DNA of 64,000 nucleotides from positions 1,550,001-1,614,000 of the forward strand of contig NZ_CP041036.1 of assembly GCF_006385555.1 (NCBI RefSeq), given 5' to 3'. Source of the stretch: Shewanella polaris (GTDB lineage Bacteria; Pseudomonadota; Gammaproteobacteria; Enterobacterales; Shewanellaceae). Below, in pieces: positions 19,254 through 28,356 of the stretch (its first letter is position 1; the number at the start of each line of letters is the position of its first letter). Below the pieces are notes generated by a model that was given only the letters and a program-made list of their open reading frames with translations, ran no database searches and was not told the DNA's origin. The position numbers and the translations under genes were made by a program.

Positions 19254-20171
19254 ATGAGCCACAGACTTGATCAGGCATTTGAGCGTGCGTTAGCCTATTT
19301 AGATCAACACTTAAATGAACCTTTTGAGCTACAAGCGTTGGCCGATATTGCCCAAATCCCGCGATGTCATTTCGACCCATTGTTTATTGCGCTGTACCAT
19401 ATGCCTATTGATGCTTACGTTGAACTGCTAAAAAGCCTAGAAGCTGCCCATTTATTAGGGTTTGGTCAGCAAGTTTCTCTGGTCACTATAGCGGCTAAAT
19501 TGGGGTATTGTAATGAGCAGCACTTTATCGAGTCGTTTACTCGCAGTATTGGTCAAAGCCCTGAATCGTTTCAGCAAGCGCCTGATTGGGGTGATTTTTT
19601 CGCTAAGCAGCAACCGCTTAAATCATTTCAAGCAGACATGAGTCAGCAAAATAAGCCATCTAATTCGGTTGAAATCGTATCGTTTGATGCGCAAGCATTA
19701 GCGGTGATGGAACATCACGGTGATTCGGCTCTATTACCTCAAACCATTGCAACATTTATTGATTGGCGTCGACAGCATGGCTTATCTCCTAATAACTGTA
19801 GAACCTTTAACCTGCTTTACTCAACCCCTGAGTTATCTGTTAAAACGCAATATCGAATCGATATAGGTGTATCGTTAAATACCGAAACACAAGCCAAGTT
19901 GAACCCTTTAGCGTCAGAGTTGAGTCAGATTAAGTTCAAATCAATCCCTCAAGGACGATGTGCGATGATTAAATACAGTGGTGATGATAATGGTATTGCG
20001 GCGGTAATAACCTATCTGTATCGCGATTGGGTTAATGCTAACGATGTGACGTTAAGAGATTTTCCGGTGTATTTAGAACGACTCGATATTGGTGAAAATG
20101 AGTTTGCGAATCATGAGCCAATACAACCGGTATATCCACAACATATGCTCATTTATTTACCCATTGTTTAA
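19254..20171 (+). CDS. AraC-family regulator with GyrI-like effector-binding domain
   Basis: A 305-residue transcription factor. Residues about 8-108 form the AraC double helix-turn-helix (RALAYLDQHLNEPFELQALADIA ... LGYCNEQHFIESFTRSIGQSPESFQ). Residues about 140-305 form a GyrI/SbmC/Rob-type domain (VEIVSFDAQALAVMEHHG ... YPQHMLIYLPIV), which in relatives binds amphipathic small molecules. The order, DNA-binding domain first and GyrI-like domain second, is that of E. coli Rob. AAAAGGAGAGGGC before the ATG is a strong ribosome binding site. The gene lies just beyond the MITE-like repeat, next to the pentapeptide gene. The inducer and targets are unknown. Confidence 0.88.
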   Translation: MSHRLDQAFERALAYLDQHLNEPFELQALADIAQIPRCHFDPLFIALYHMPIDAYVELLKSLEAAHLLGFGQQVSLVTIAAKLGYCNEQHFIESFTRSIGQSPESFQQAPDWGDFFAKQQPLKSFQADMSQQNKPSNSVEIVSFDAQALAVMEHHGDSALLPQTIATFIDWRRQHGLSPNNCRTFNLLYSTPELSVKTQYRIDIGVSLNTETQAKLNPLASELSQIKFKSIPQGRCAMIKYSGDDNGIAAVITYLYRDWVNANDVTLRDFPVYLERLDIGENEFANHEPIQPVYPQHMLIYLPIV

Positions 20172-20322
20172 CACAAGCAGGTAAGCCTTGATGTATTCAT
20201 CATTGAGTTAGATTAATGAGTATTATAAAAACAATATCGTTGAATTTAGTCCTGAAATACATCAGGTAATAAAACGATTGTTTATCTCTGCTTAGCCATA
20301 TGACATCTTGATGCACGCTAAT

Positions 20323-20355
20323 AAAAAAGCCATAATTTAGAAAATTATGGCTTTT
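20323..20355 (-). terminator. Terminator after fabV
   Basis: Read on the minus strand, the stem AAAAGCCATAATTT / AAATTATGGCTTTT with a 3-base loop ends in TTTTTTATT, 27 bases past the fabV stop. Its symmetry may also stop transcripts from the convergent AraC gene. Confidence 0.88.
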
Positions 20356-20381
20356 CGTTGCAACACTTGTTGAAGTTGAGC

Positions 20382-21584
20382 TTATAACTCAATTACATCA
20401 AATGTCACATTAGGATTCACGTCTGCTTCATAATCGATACCATCAATACCAAAACCGAACAGTTTTAAAAACTCTTCTTTGTATTCATCGTAGTCAGTGA
20501 GTTCGCTTAAATTTTCGGTGGTCACTAGTGGCCATAAATCTCGACAATGTTGTTGGATTTCTTCTCGAAGCTCCCAATCATCAAGGCGTAAACGGTTTTC
20601 GTCATCTACGGCTGGTGCTTGGCCATCAACGCGATATAAACGCTCACTGAACAAACGATAAATTTGTTCAATACAGCCTTCATGTAAGCCTTCTTGGCGC
20701 ATTTTCTTAAACACCATAGCGATATACAACGGCATTACTGGAATAGCTGAACTGGCTTGAGTGACTACGCTTTTAAGTACCGCAACATTAGCAGAACCGC
20801 CAGTAGCAGATAATTTGGCATCAAGTGCGTGGGCTGCACGGTCTAAATCCATTTTGGCTTTACCTAAGGCGCCATGCCAATAAATAGGCCAAGTCAATTC
20901 GGTACCAATGTAGCTATAGGCAACCGTTTTGCAATTGTCTGCTAATACGCCAGCATCACTTAGCGCACTCATCCATAATTCCCAATCTTGGCCACCCATT
21001 ACTGTAACGGTATCAGCAATTTCTTGCTCAGTAGCGGGCTCTACAGAGGTATCAATAATGGTGTTTTTGTTAGTATCAACAGCCGTGGCAGTATATGTTT
21101 GACCAATTGGCTTAAGTGATGAACGGATTACTTCACCAGTGTCTGGCAATTTACGTACTGGAGAAGCCAGTGAGTAAACCACCATGTCGATTTGACCTAA
21201 ATCTTGCTTGATCAACTCAATGACTTTTTGTTTTGCTTGATGGCTAAAGGCATCACAGTTAATGCTTTTTGAATACAAGCCTTCTGCTTTTGCAAATTTA
21301 TCAAATGCAGCAGTGTTGTACCAACCTGCGGTACCAGGTTTAGTTTCAGAGCTCGGTTTTTCGAAAAACACCCCGATGGTAGCGGCGTCGCTACCAAACG
21401 CTGAAGTGATACGCGACGAAAGGCCATAACCACTTGAAGACCCGACAACTAATACTTTTTTAGGACCATTAGCAATTTTGCCTTTGGCTTTAATAACTTC
21501 GATTTGTTCTTTTACGTTTGCTTCACAGCCTACAGGATGAGTTGTGGTACAAATAAAGCCACGAATTTTAGGTTTAATAATCAT
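20382..21584 (-). CDS. fabV: Trans-2-enoyl-ACP/CoA reductase, FabV type
   Basis: FabV is the NADH-dependent enoyl reductase that completes each cycle of type II fatty acid synthesis. It is an alternative to FabI, and known FabV enzymes are resistant to triclosan. The 400-residue protein has the N-terminal block [18 protein letters not shown], the nucleotide-binding stretch [12 protein letters not shown] and the diagnostic Tyr-X8-Lys site in [10 protein letters not shown]. The frame opens at 21644, but the ATG at 21584 gives the usual start [10 protein letters not shown] and has AAAGGAAG about 10 bases upstream. It lies directly downstream of sapF on the same strand, the position held by fabI in E. 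coli. Confidence 0.96.
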   Translation of the reverse strand: MIIKPKIRGFICTTTHPVGCEANVKEQIEVIKAKGKIANGPKKVLVVGSSSGYGLSSRITSAFGSDAATIGVFFEKPSSETKPGTAGWYNTAAFDKFAKAEGLYSKSINCDAFSHQAKQKVIELIKQDLGQIDMVVYSLASPVRKLPDTGEVIRSSLKPIGQTYTATAVDTNKNTIIDTSVEPATEQEIADTVTVMGGQDWELWMSALSDAGVLADNCKTVAYSYIGTELTWPIYWHGALGKAKMDLDRAAHALDAKLSATGGSANVAVLKSVVTQASSAIPVMPLYIAMVFKKMRQEGLHEGCIEQIYRLFSERLYRVDGQAPAVDDENRLRLDDWELREEIQQHCRDLWPLVTTENLSELTDYDEYKEEFLKLFGFGIDGIDYEADVNPNVTFDVIEL

Positions 21585-21689
21585 ATTTAAGCTTCTTCCT
21601 TTAACATTGGCTCTAGGATAAATAGTTCGACGGCTAAATGGCACTCATTTTTGCTAAAACCCCTTCAAAATGGCAGTGGTTGGAGCAGT

Positions 21690-22475
21690 TTAGCGTTTTT
21701 GCATGAATTGACTTTGTTCTTGAATGAGTCGCTGGGTGTATTCGTGTTGTGGTGCATTAAACAAGGCTTCTGTGGTGGTTTTTTCTACCACATGACCATT
21801 TTGCAAAACCATTACTTTGTCACTGACATGACGCACAATATTGAGGTTATGTGACACAAAAATATACGATAGCCCCATTTCTTGTTGTAACTTTAATAAT
21901 AGATTAACTATTTGCGAACGGACCGATAGATCTAATGCCGTTAGGGCTTCGTCGGCAATAATGATTTTGGGATTAAGCATTAATGCTCGCGCAACGGCTA
22001 CACGTTGTTTTTGTCCCTCGGAAATCATGTGGGGATAAAAATCTGCATGTTCGGGTAATAAACCGACTTTTCTTAAGGTCTCAATAACTAATACTTTTCG
22101 TTCATGTGAATTTAATTGGGTATTAAATCTCAATGGTTCTTTAAGTAAGTTGCCAATCGACAATCGCGGATTAAGCGAGGTGGTTGGATCTTGAAAAATC
22201 ATTCGAATTAAACGACAACGTTGTTTTAAGTTCCGTGCATCTAAGGCTTCACCTTCGAAGAATATTTCACCACCACTTCGTTGTTCTGCACCGACTAAAA
22301 TGCGGGCGAGGGTGCTTTTACCAGAACTCACCGAACCTATAATAGCCATGGTTTCACCTTGACCCAGTTCAAATGAAATGGGCGCTAATGCTTCATAGTA
22401 TTGTGGTTTAAAGTGCTTATAACCGGTTAAGTATTGTTTACTTAACCCGTCAACTTTAAGCAATGGTGTCGTCAT
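21690..22475 (-). CDS. sapF: Peptide/antimicrobial peptide ABC transporter ATPase SapF
   Basis: One of the two ATPases of the Sap importer, linked in enterics to antimicrobial-peptide resistance and potassium uptake. The product is 261 residues. Walker A is GSVSSGKST, where most relatives have GxNGSGKST. The signature is ISEGQKQR in place of LSGGQ, and Walker B IIIADEALTALD and the switch His in FVSHN are present. The frame opens at 22535, but the ATG at 22475 gives MTTPLLKVDGLSKQY, the family start. Its first 20 bases overlap the end of sapD, pointing to translational coupling. It is the last gene of sapABCDF. Confidence 0.93.
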   Translation of the reverse strand: MTTPLLKVDGLSKQYLTGYKHFKPQYYEALAPISFELGQGETMAIIGSVSSGKSTLARILVGAEQRSGGEIFFEGEALDARNLKQRCRLIRMIFQDPTTSLNPRLSIGNLLKEPLRFNTQLNSHERKVLVIETLRKVGLLPEHADFYPHMISEGQKQRVAVARALMLNPKIIIADEALTALDLSVRSQIVNLLLKLQQEMGLSYIFVSHNLNIVRHVSDKVMVLQNGHVVEKTTTEALFNAPQHEYTQRLIQEQSQFMQKR

Positions 22476-23463
22476 CTTCTTGCTCACTTTTGTAAGGGAA
22501 ATGGCAGGCGAAATAGCGATCTTTAATATGTTCAAGATTAGGCTGTTTTACGCATTTTCGTTGTGCCTCTGGACAACGAGGACCGAGTCGGCAACCAGCA
22601 GGTAAATGCTGTAAAGAGGGAGCTGAACCAGGCAGAGTTGGTAGTTTAGCCTTATGACGCATTTTTGCTGTATGTTCAGGTAGATTTTTAAATAATGCCC
22701 GTGTATATGGATGGTACGGCATAGCTATTATTTGTTTAACCGGTCCAGATTCCATTACCTGGCCGCTATACAAAATCGTTAAGTTATCACACCAATGCAC
22801 CATGGTTTCAAGCTCGTGGCTAACTAATAAAATAGACACATTTTGTAATTGATTGAGTTGGGATAATAATCTAAAAATTTGCGCTTGAGTATTGAGCTCC
22901 ATTGAATTGGTTGGTTCATCAGCAATGAGCAGTTTAGGATGATTGGCAACGGCCATGGCGATCATGACTTTTTGACATTCTCCTTCAGACAATTCCCACG
23001 GGAAACGCTTCATTAATTGTTTCGGTTTTTTAATGCCGACTTTATGTAACCATTTTAGCGAGTTTAAATAAGTATCTCGTCCGCGGCGCCAAAAAGGAAT
23101 ATTTTTATTGGTCACTAGGGCTTCAATCAATTGACTACCAATGGTTTTAACTGGATCTAAACTGCCGGAAGGATCTTGGAAAATCATCGCTATTTCGGTG
23201 CCCATTAAACAACGTCGTTGTTTAGCACTCATTTCTAATAAATTTTTTCCATCCCACATCATTCGGTCGGCTATAACATGCCAATTAGGGCCTAGAACAC
23301 CTAAAATTGCTTTAGCAAATAGACTTCGTCCTGAGCCTGATTCACCCACAAGCCCATGAATTTCGCCTGGATTAATAGTCAAACTGACTTTTTCAAGCAC
23401 TTTGACCGTGCCCTCAGGTGTATCTAATTCAATGGTGAGATTACGAACATCGAGTAAAGGCAT
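22456..23463 (-). CDS. sapD: Sap ABC transporter ATPase SapD
   Basis: A 335-residue ATPase of the Opp/Dpp-type subfamily, with the C-terminal oligopeptide extension carrying GCRLGPRCPEAQRKCV ... FACHF (four Cys, possibly an Fe-S or zinc site). Walker A reads GESGSGRSL: the invariant Lys is Arg, encoded by CGA. The signature LSEGECQKV matches E. coli SapD (LTEGECQKV), and Walker B LLIADEPTNSME is intact. The start MPLLDVRNLTIEL aligns with E. coli. It begins 3 bases after the sapC stop. The Arg change may weaken ATP hydrolysis at one of the two sites. Confidence 0.94.
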   Translation of the reverse strand: MPLLDVRNLTIELDTPEGTVKVLEKVSLTINPGEIHGLVGESGSGRSLFAKAILGVLGPNWHVIADRMMWDGKNLLEMSAKQRRCLMGTEIAMIFQDPSGSLDPVKTIGSQLIEALVTNKNIPFWRRGRDTYLNSLKWLHKVGIKKPKQLMKRFPWELSEGECQKVMIAMAVANHPKLLIADEPTNSMELNTQAQIFRLLSQLNQLQNVSILLVSHELETMVHWCDNLTILYSGQVMESGPVKQIIAMPYHPYTRALFKNLPEHTAKMRHKAKLPTLPGSAPSLQHLPAGCRLGPRCPEAQRKCVKQPNLEHIKDRYFACHFPYKSEQEDDDTIA

Positions 23464-23466
23464 AGG

Positions 23467-24357
23467 TTAATTTCTTATCGGTGCGAGCGCAGAGCGTAAA
23501 CCATCGCCGACTAAGTTGACCGATAATACGGTAAACAGAATCGCGACACCTGGAATTGTTACTGTCCAAGGGGCAAGTAATAAGTTATCAAGCCCTTGTG
23601 CCACCATCGCGCCCCATTCTGGACTAGGCGCTTGAGCACCGAGGTTTAAAAAGCCGAGTGCTGCAATATCTAATATTGCCGCTGATATGGCCATAGTGAC
23701 CTGAATAATCACCACATCCCAGACATTGGGCATAATGACATACCAAAAAATTTGTAATGAGTTAGCACCATCTAATTTGGCTGCTGTAACATATTGTTTT
23801 TTATGCTCTTCATGGACCGCATTGTGAATAGTACGAACAAATTGCGGTACCATCGCAATCCCAACACCCCAAAATACATTATTAAGCCCTGGGCCCATCA
23901 CAGCCACCACTAAAATGGCCATTAATAATGATGGTATCGATAGCAATGAATCAAGCAAGTGGCTTAAAATACTCGACTTTATGCCGCGCATCATCCCTGA
24001 CAGGGAACCAATAATAAAACCGAAAAATAGCGATGTTGCCACCACTAATAATGACATACCAAACGTCAGTTGGACGCCGTGTAAGATGCGGCTAAAAATA
24101 TCTCGTCCTAAATCATCAGTTCCTAGAAAGTGTTCTACTGTGCCTGCGGGATCCCATGATGGCGGTAATAGTAACACTTGCTGGTCTTGCATCTCGGGCG
24201 AATATGGCGCAATAAAAGGCGCGAAAATGGTGAGTGTTAATAAAAATATCACTGCCCACAAACCTATTACTGCGAAGGGGTTGGAGGAAAATGTTTGCCA
24301 TATCCGCCAGATAGGAGACTCAATATGGTCTTCTTGGTATATTTTAATTCGAGGCAT
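23467..24357 (-). CDS. sapC: Sap ABC transporter permease SapC
   Basis: A 296-residue inner-membrane permease of the DppC/OppC class, the same length as E. coli SapC. The N-terminal cytoplasmic segment (MPRIKIYQEDHIESPIWRIW) is followed by a first helix around residues 30-52. The binding-protein-dependent transport domain holds about five more helices, with the EAA-type loop in KLDGANSLQIFWYVIMPN. FLGTDDLGRDIFSR before it is characteristic of this permease class. Its first 14 bases overlap the end of sapB. Confidence 0.95.
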   Translation of the reverse strand: MPRIKIYQEDHIESPIWRIWQTFSSNPFAVIGLWAVIFLLTLTIFAPFIAPYSPEMQDQQVLLLPPSWDPAGTVEHFLGTDDLGRDIFSRILHGVQLTFGMSLLVVATSLFFGFIIGSLSGMMRGIKSSILSHLLDSLLSIPSLLMAILVVAVMGPGLNNVFWGVGIAMVPQFVRTIHNAVHEEHKKQYVTAAKLDGANSLQIFWYVIMPNVWDVVIIQVTMAISAAILDIAALGFLNLGAQAPSPEWGAMVAQGLDNLLLAPWTVTIPGVAILFTVLSVNLVGDGLRSALAPIRN

Positions 24358-25375
24358 ACAATTCCTTTCTGCTCATTGGATTAATTGAGGTATGCAGCAA
24401 ATCAATCAAAATACTTAACAATATAATCAATAATGAGACGGATAATATACCTGCTTGTATGACAGTATAATCTCGCTGGTAAATGCCCGAAACCAGCCAA
24501 CTACCCACACCTGGCCATGAAAAAATAACTTCGACTACAATGCCATAACTAGCAAATGAACCTAGCATCAAGCCGATACTTTTTAACACTGGAATTAACG
24601 CATTAGGTAATGCATGACGAAATAATATTTTAGCTGTGTGCAAACCTCGAGCCTCTGCAGCGCGAATATAGGTTTGATTCATTACATTTAAAATAGCTTG
24701 TCGGGTAATCCTTACTATTAATGTGAAAGGCAGTACCGCTAAAGTGACCGCGGGTAATATCAAGTGGAGCAAGGCATCATGAAAAGCCGGAACGCGATAA
24801 GCTGAATCGGATAGTAAGGTGTCTACTAACATAAAGCCCGTTACAGGTTCTATTTCATAAAGTAAATTGATTTGACCTGAAATCGGTAGCCAGCCTAGAT
24901 TAACTCCAAACCACATTGATAAGCTTAAGCCAAGCCAAAATACCGGAATAGAGTAGCCTGTCAACGTAACGGCTAAAATACTATTTTGCAGTGCTTTATT
25001 GGTACTTAAGGCGGCCAGTATTCCAAGAGGAACGCCAAACACTGCAGCAATAAACCCAGAAAATAGTGATAATTCAAAAGATGCGGGTAATACCGCGGAT
25101 AGCTCTTCTACTACTTCTTGTTGAGAGTTGCTCGAAATACCGAAATTACCCGACAAACGTTGACGTAAATAGGCGGTAAACTGTAACAATTGGTTATCAT
25201 GTAATTGATAATCGTGTTCAATTTGTTGTTGTTGCTCGATTGTTGGGTACTGAATCCCCGACAATGAGTAGGCTTTACTGACAGGAAACTGGCCCGACGC
25301 CATAAATAGCACGGCGATCATTACCAGTGATGTGGCAATAAACAGGGTTATGCGACTAATAAGGTAACGCCACAT
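24344..25375 (-). CDS. sapB: Sap ABC transporter permease SapB
   Basis: A 343-residue DppB/OppB-class permease. One N-terminal helix (residues about 8-28) is followed by a periplasmic segment and then the permease domain, with the EAA loop in AAEARGLHTAKILFRHALPNALIPVL. It starts immediately after the sapA stop, with no gap, and overlaps sapC. It is slightly longer than E. coli SapB because of inserts in the periplasmic loops. It pairs with SapC to form the channel. Confidence 0.94.
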   Translation of the reverse strand: MWRYLISRITLFIATSLVMIAVLFMASGQFPVSKAYSLSGIQYPTIEQQQQIEHDYQLHDNQLLQFTAYLRQRLSGNFGISSNSQQEVVEELSAVLPASFELSLFSGFIAAVFGVPLGILAALSTNKALQNSILAVTLTGYSIPVFWLGLSLSMWFGVNLGWLPISGQINLLYEIEPVTGFMLVDTLLSDSAYRVPAFHDALLHLILPAVTLAVLPFTLIVRITRQAILNVMNQTYIRAAEARGLHTAKILFRHALPNALIPVLKSIGLMLGSFASYGIVVEVIFSWPGVGSWLVSGIYQRDYTVIQAGILSVSLLIILLSILIDLLHTSINPMSRKELYASN

Positions 25376-27001
25376 TTATTGACTTCCCTCTATTGTTTGA
25401 GTTGTTCGGGCAAACGAAATACCGCCATAAGGTCTAATTTTCATTGTAGTGATATTACTCTTTTTCAACACAATTTTTTTAGCGTGGGCAAACGTTACCA
25501 TAGGAACTTGATCGCTAATAATGGCTTCAGCGGACTGATAAAAAGCTTTACGTTCAGGCTGAGTTGACACCGTTTGTGCCTGTGTTAATAAATGTTCAAA
25601 ATCTTTGTTACACCATCGAGAGCGGTTGTTGTTAGAGGCTAATGCTGCACAACTTAATAATGGGGTAAAAAAGTTATCTGGATCGCTGTTATCTGCATTC
25701 CAACCAATGAGCACCGAATCATAATTAGAACTGGCTAATTTTTGAGTAAACACACTCCAATCATAGCTAATAATATTCAGCTTGACCCCAATACGGGCTA
25801 AATCCGCTTGAATAAGTTCTGCGGTTTTCAGTGCGCTAGGATTATAAATTCGCGCCACTGGCATGGCCCATACATTAATTGATAAATTAGATATCCCCGC
25901 TTGTTGAAGTAATGCTTTGGCTTTTTCGGGATTGTATTCATTAGGAGATAAGTTTTTTGAATAAGCCCAAGATGCTGGCGGTAAAACACCAGAGGCCTCA
26001 ACAGCGGTATCGTTATAAACCACATCAAGAATATTATTTTTATCGATAGCATGTGCGAGTGCGCGTCTTACTCTTACATCATCTAATGGCGGCTTTTGGG
26101 TGTTAAAGGCCCAAAAGGCAACGTTTAATCCGGGCTTGGCATCAACAATAATGTCTTTATGTTGGTCAAGTATGGCTAACTCACCGGCTTTGGGTAATGC
26201 TGACACACTACAGTCACCAGTAATTAATTTGGCAATGCGGGCGGTACTTCTTGGCGTAATATCAAATACTAATTGATCGAGCTCGACCGTGGGTCCCCAA
26301 TATACTGGATTCTTTTTATAGCGAATATATTCATTTTTAACATATTGGCTTAACTGAAAAGGTCCTGTGCCTACGGCGTAGTAGTCAATGTCTTCAGGGT
26401 TCCCTTGTGCTAAAAGTTGATAACCGTATTCCGCTGATAGCACTACTGCGAAATCGGTGGCGAGATTCGATAAAAAAGATGCGTCTTTACGGACTAGATG
26501 GAAGATGATTTGGTGATCGTCTACTTTTTCAATGGAGTCAATTAATTCGGCAAAACCAATGCTTTGAAAAAATGGATAACCCGTTCTACTGACTAAATGA
26601 TATGGATGCAAAGTATCAATGATGCGATTAAATGAAAACAGTACATCGTCGGCATTAAAGTCTCTTGTGGGGGCAAAATGGTCCGTTCTATGAAAACTCA
26701 CATGCTCACGCAGGGTAAATTGATAGCTTAAGCCATCATCGGATACCTGCCATGATGTTGCCAAGCCAGGAGTAATATCGGCTTTTTCTTGGCTGTAGTT
26801 AACTAATCGACTGTAAATTTGGTATGAGGTAGCATCAATAGTGGTGCCCGATGTCACAAGTTGTGGGTTAAAACTTTCGGGATTGCCTTCACTGCAATAC
26901 ACAAGGCCTGGAGGCAATTGCACTGGTCCACATGCCGCCAACATGATGCTGGAGAGACATAAAGACATCAGCTGATAGCAGCGTTTTACTATAACAGGCA
27001 T
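25376..27001 (-). CDS. sapA: Sap ABC transporter substrate-binding protein SapA (lipoprotein form)
   Basis: The 541-residue SBP_bac_5-type solute receptor of the Sap importer. Recognisable blocks are LVYCSEGNPESFNPQLVTSG, the class motif region DITPGLATSWQVSDDGLSYQF, VGTGPFQL, and LIGWNADNSDPDNFFTPLLSCAA, which closely follow E. coli SapA. The N terminus ends in SIMLAAC-GP, a lipobox, so this protein is probably lipid-anchored, whereas E. coli SapA has an ordinary signal peptide. It is the first gene of sapABCDF and lies 83 bases from pspF, which reads the same way just upstream, so read-through from pspF is possible. Confidence 0.94.
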   Translation of the reverse strand: MPVIVKRCYQLMSLCLSSIMLAACGPVQLPPGLVYCSEGNPESFNPQLVTSGTTIDATSYQIYSRLVNYSQEKADITPGLATSWQVSDDGLSYQFTLREHVSFHRTDHFAPTRDFNADDVLFSFNRIIDTLHPYHLVSRTGYPFFQSIGFAELIDSIEKVDDHQIIFHLVRKDASFLSNLATDFAVVLSAEYGYQLLAQGNPEDIDYYAVGTGPFQLSQYVKNEYIRYKKNPVYWGPTVELDQLVFDITPRSTARIAKLITGDCSVSALPKAGELAILDQHKDIIVDAKPGLNVAFWAFNTQKPPLDDVRVRRALAHAIDKNNILDVVYNDTAVEASGVLPPASWAYSKNLSPNEYNPEKAKALLQQAGISNLSINVWAMPVARIYNPSALKTAELIQADLARIGVKLNIISYDWSVFTQKLASSNYDSVLIGWNADNSDPDNFFTPLLSCAALASNNNRSRWCNKDFEHLLTQAQTVSTQPERKAFYQSAEAIISDQVPMVTFAHAKKIVLKKSNITTMKIRPYGGISFARTTQTIEGSQ

Positions 27002-27084
27002 TGTGTGATCATATTTTATCGACGTTGAGTGGGCATTTTAACAGGGTTCAATGCATTGGGGCAATGAACATATCCGAGCTTGAC

Positions 27085-28164
27085 TCAGCTCTTATCGAGT
27101 AAGTTGTATTTTTTCAAAATACCTCGGAGTTGATGGTAACTTAAGCCTAATAAATCTGCGGTTTTTTTCTGATTATACTGGCCCTCAGCCAATGCGCGTT
27201 GTAACAATTCTATTTCACTGTTTTCGGTGTATTCTTTAAAATCTATTGGGAATTCAATGCTATTAAGCACCACAGATGTTGTGGTGTTAATATTGGGTTC
27301 TGTCGGTTCAGACACCGCTGTTGGGACGTGTTCAGTAGAAGTGAATTGACGTTCGCGGTTTTTTACTCGGTTTACAGGACGATAGGGGGACGCAAAAGGA
27401 TCCAAAATAATATGATCAATTTCTTGGCCATCCCCCCCTTCGCGATAGACACTTCGTTCGACGACATTTTTTAATTCTCGGATGTTGCCGGGCCAGCTAT
27501 GCATCATTAATTGTTCTACCGCCAGTGGACTAAAACCACTAAAATATTCCAGTGATAGTTGTCTTGCCATGCTAACAGCAAAATATTCAGCCAATGGCAT
27601 AATGTCTTCGGTGCGATGACGTAATGGTGGCAAGGTGATTACATCAAAGGCTAATCGATCGAGTAAATCGGCTCTAAACTCACCATTATCAGCCAAGGTT
27701 GGTAAATCTTCATTGGCGGCACAAATAAGCCGAACATCAGATTGAACGGTTTTACTGCCACCGACTCTTTCAAATTCACCATACTCGATAACGCGTAATA
27801 ACTTTTCTTGGATTAATCCAGAGGTGTTGGCTAGTTCATCTAAAAAAAGTGTTCCGCCATCAGCACGTTCAAAACGGCCTTCGTGGCGACCCTTTGCGCC
27901 GGTAAATGCACCAGACTCATGGCCAAAAAGTTCACTTTCTAATAAATTTTCACTCAGGGAAGAACAATTGAGTTTAATAAAGCTTTGATCCCAACGAGGA
28001 GATAAGTAGTGTAGTCGTTCGGCTATGAGCTCTTTACCTGTGCCGCGCTCACCAATAATGAGCACCGGCTTAGATAATGGTGCGACTTTAGACACATGTT
28101 CTAATACTTCAAGTAGTGCATTAGATTGGCCGATGAGATTATCTTGCTGGAATTGTTTGCTCAA
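27085..28164 (-). CDS. pspF: Phage shock protein operon transcriptional activator PspF
   Basis: PspF is the sigma54 enhancer-binding AAA+ protein that switches on psp genes when freed from PspA. The 359-residue protein starts directly with the AAA+ domain (no receiver domain, as in E. coli PspF). It carries Walker A GERGTGKE, the sigma54-contact loop GAFTGA, Walker B GGTLFLDEL and the R-finger region FRADLLDRLAFDVI. A Fis-type helix-turn-helix ends the protein (NQKKTADLLGLSYHQLRGILKKY). A central linker, roughly residues 255-310, is longer than in E. coli. It is divergent from pspA across the sigma54-like promoter. Confidence 0.96.
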   Translation of the reverse strand: MSKQFQQDNLIGQSNALLEVLEHVSKVAPLSKPVLIIGERGTGKELIAERLHYLSPRWDQSFIKLNCSSLSENLLESELFGHESGAFTGAKGRHEGRFERADGGTLFLDELANTSGLIQEKLLRVIEYGEFERVGGSKTVQSDVRLICAANEDLPTLADNGEFRADLLDRLAFDVITLPPLRHRTEDIMPLAEYFAVSMARQLSLEYFSGFSPLAVEQLMMHSWPGNIRELKNVVERSVYREGGDGQEIDHIILDPFASPYRPVNRVKNRERQFTSTEHVPTAVSEPTEPNINTTTSVVLNSIEFPIDFKEYTENSEIELLQRALAEGQYNQKKTADLLGLSYHQLRGILKKYNLLDKS

Positions 28165-28299
28165 AGTTAGTTTACTCGCAAAATTGTTAGTGAATTAGAC
28201 TAATAATTAGTGAAAATCATAATAAATGGCTTGAGCATTAAAAGAAAGAAAAAGTTAAATATTTGTTTAAGTGTCTGATGTTGTTGATTTTGTAAATGT

Positions 28300-28315
28300 T
28301 GGCACGTAATGTGTA
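28300..28315 (+). promoter_or_regulatory. Sigma54-type promoter of pspABC
   Basis: TGGCACGTAATGTGTA matches the -24/-12 consensus TGGCACRNNNNTTGCW fully at the -24 part and with correct spacing. The -12 element reads GTGTA, with GT where GC is usual. It lies 41 bases before the pspA start, downstream of the divergent pspF gene whose product activates sigma54 promoters. Confidence 0.75.
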
Positions 28316-28356
28316 ATACCAACTGCGACAACCACGTTAATTTTAAGGAACACATT

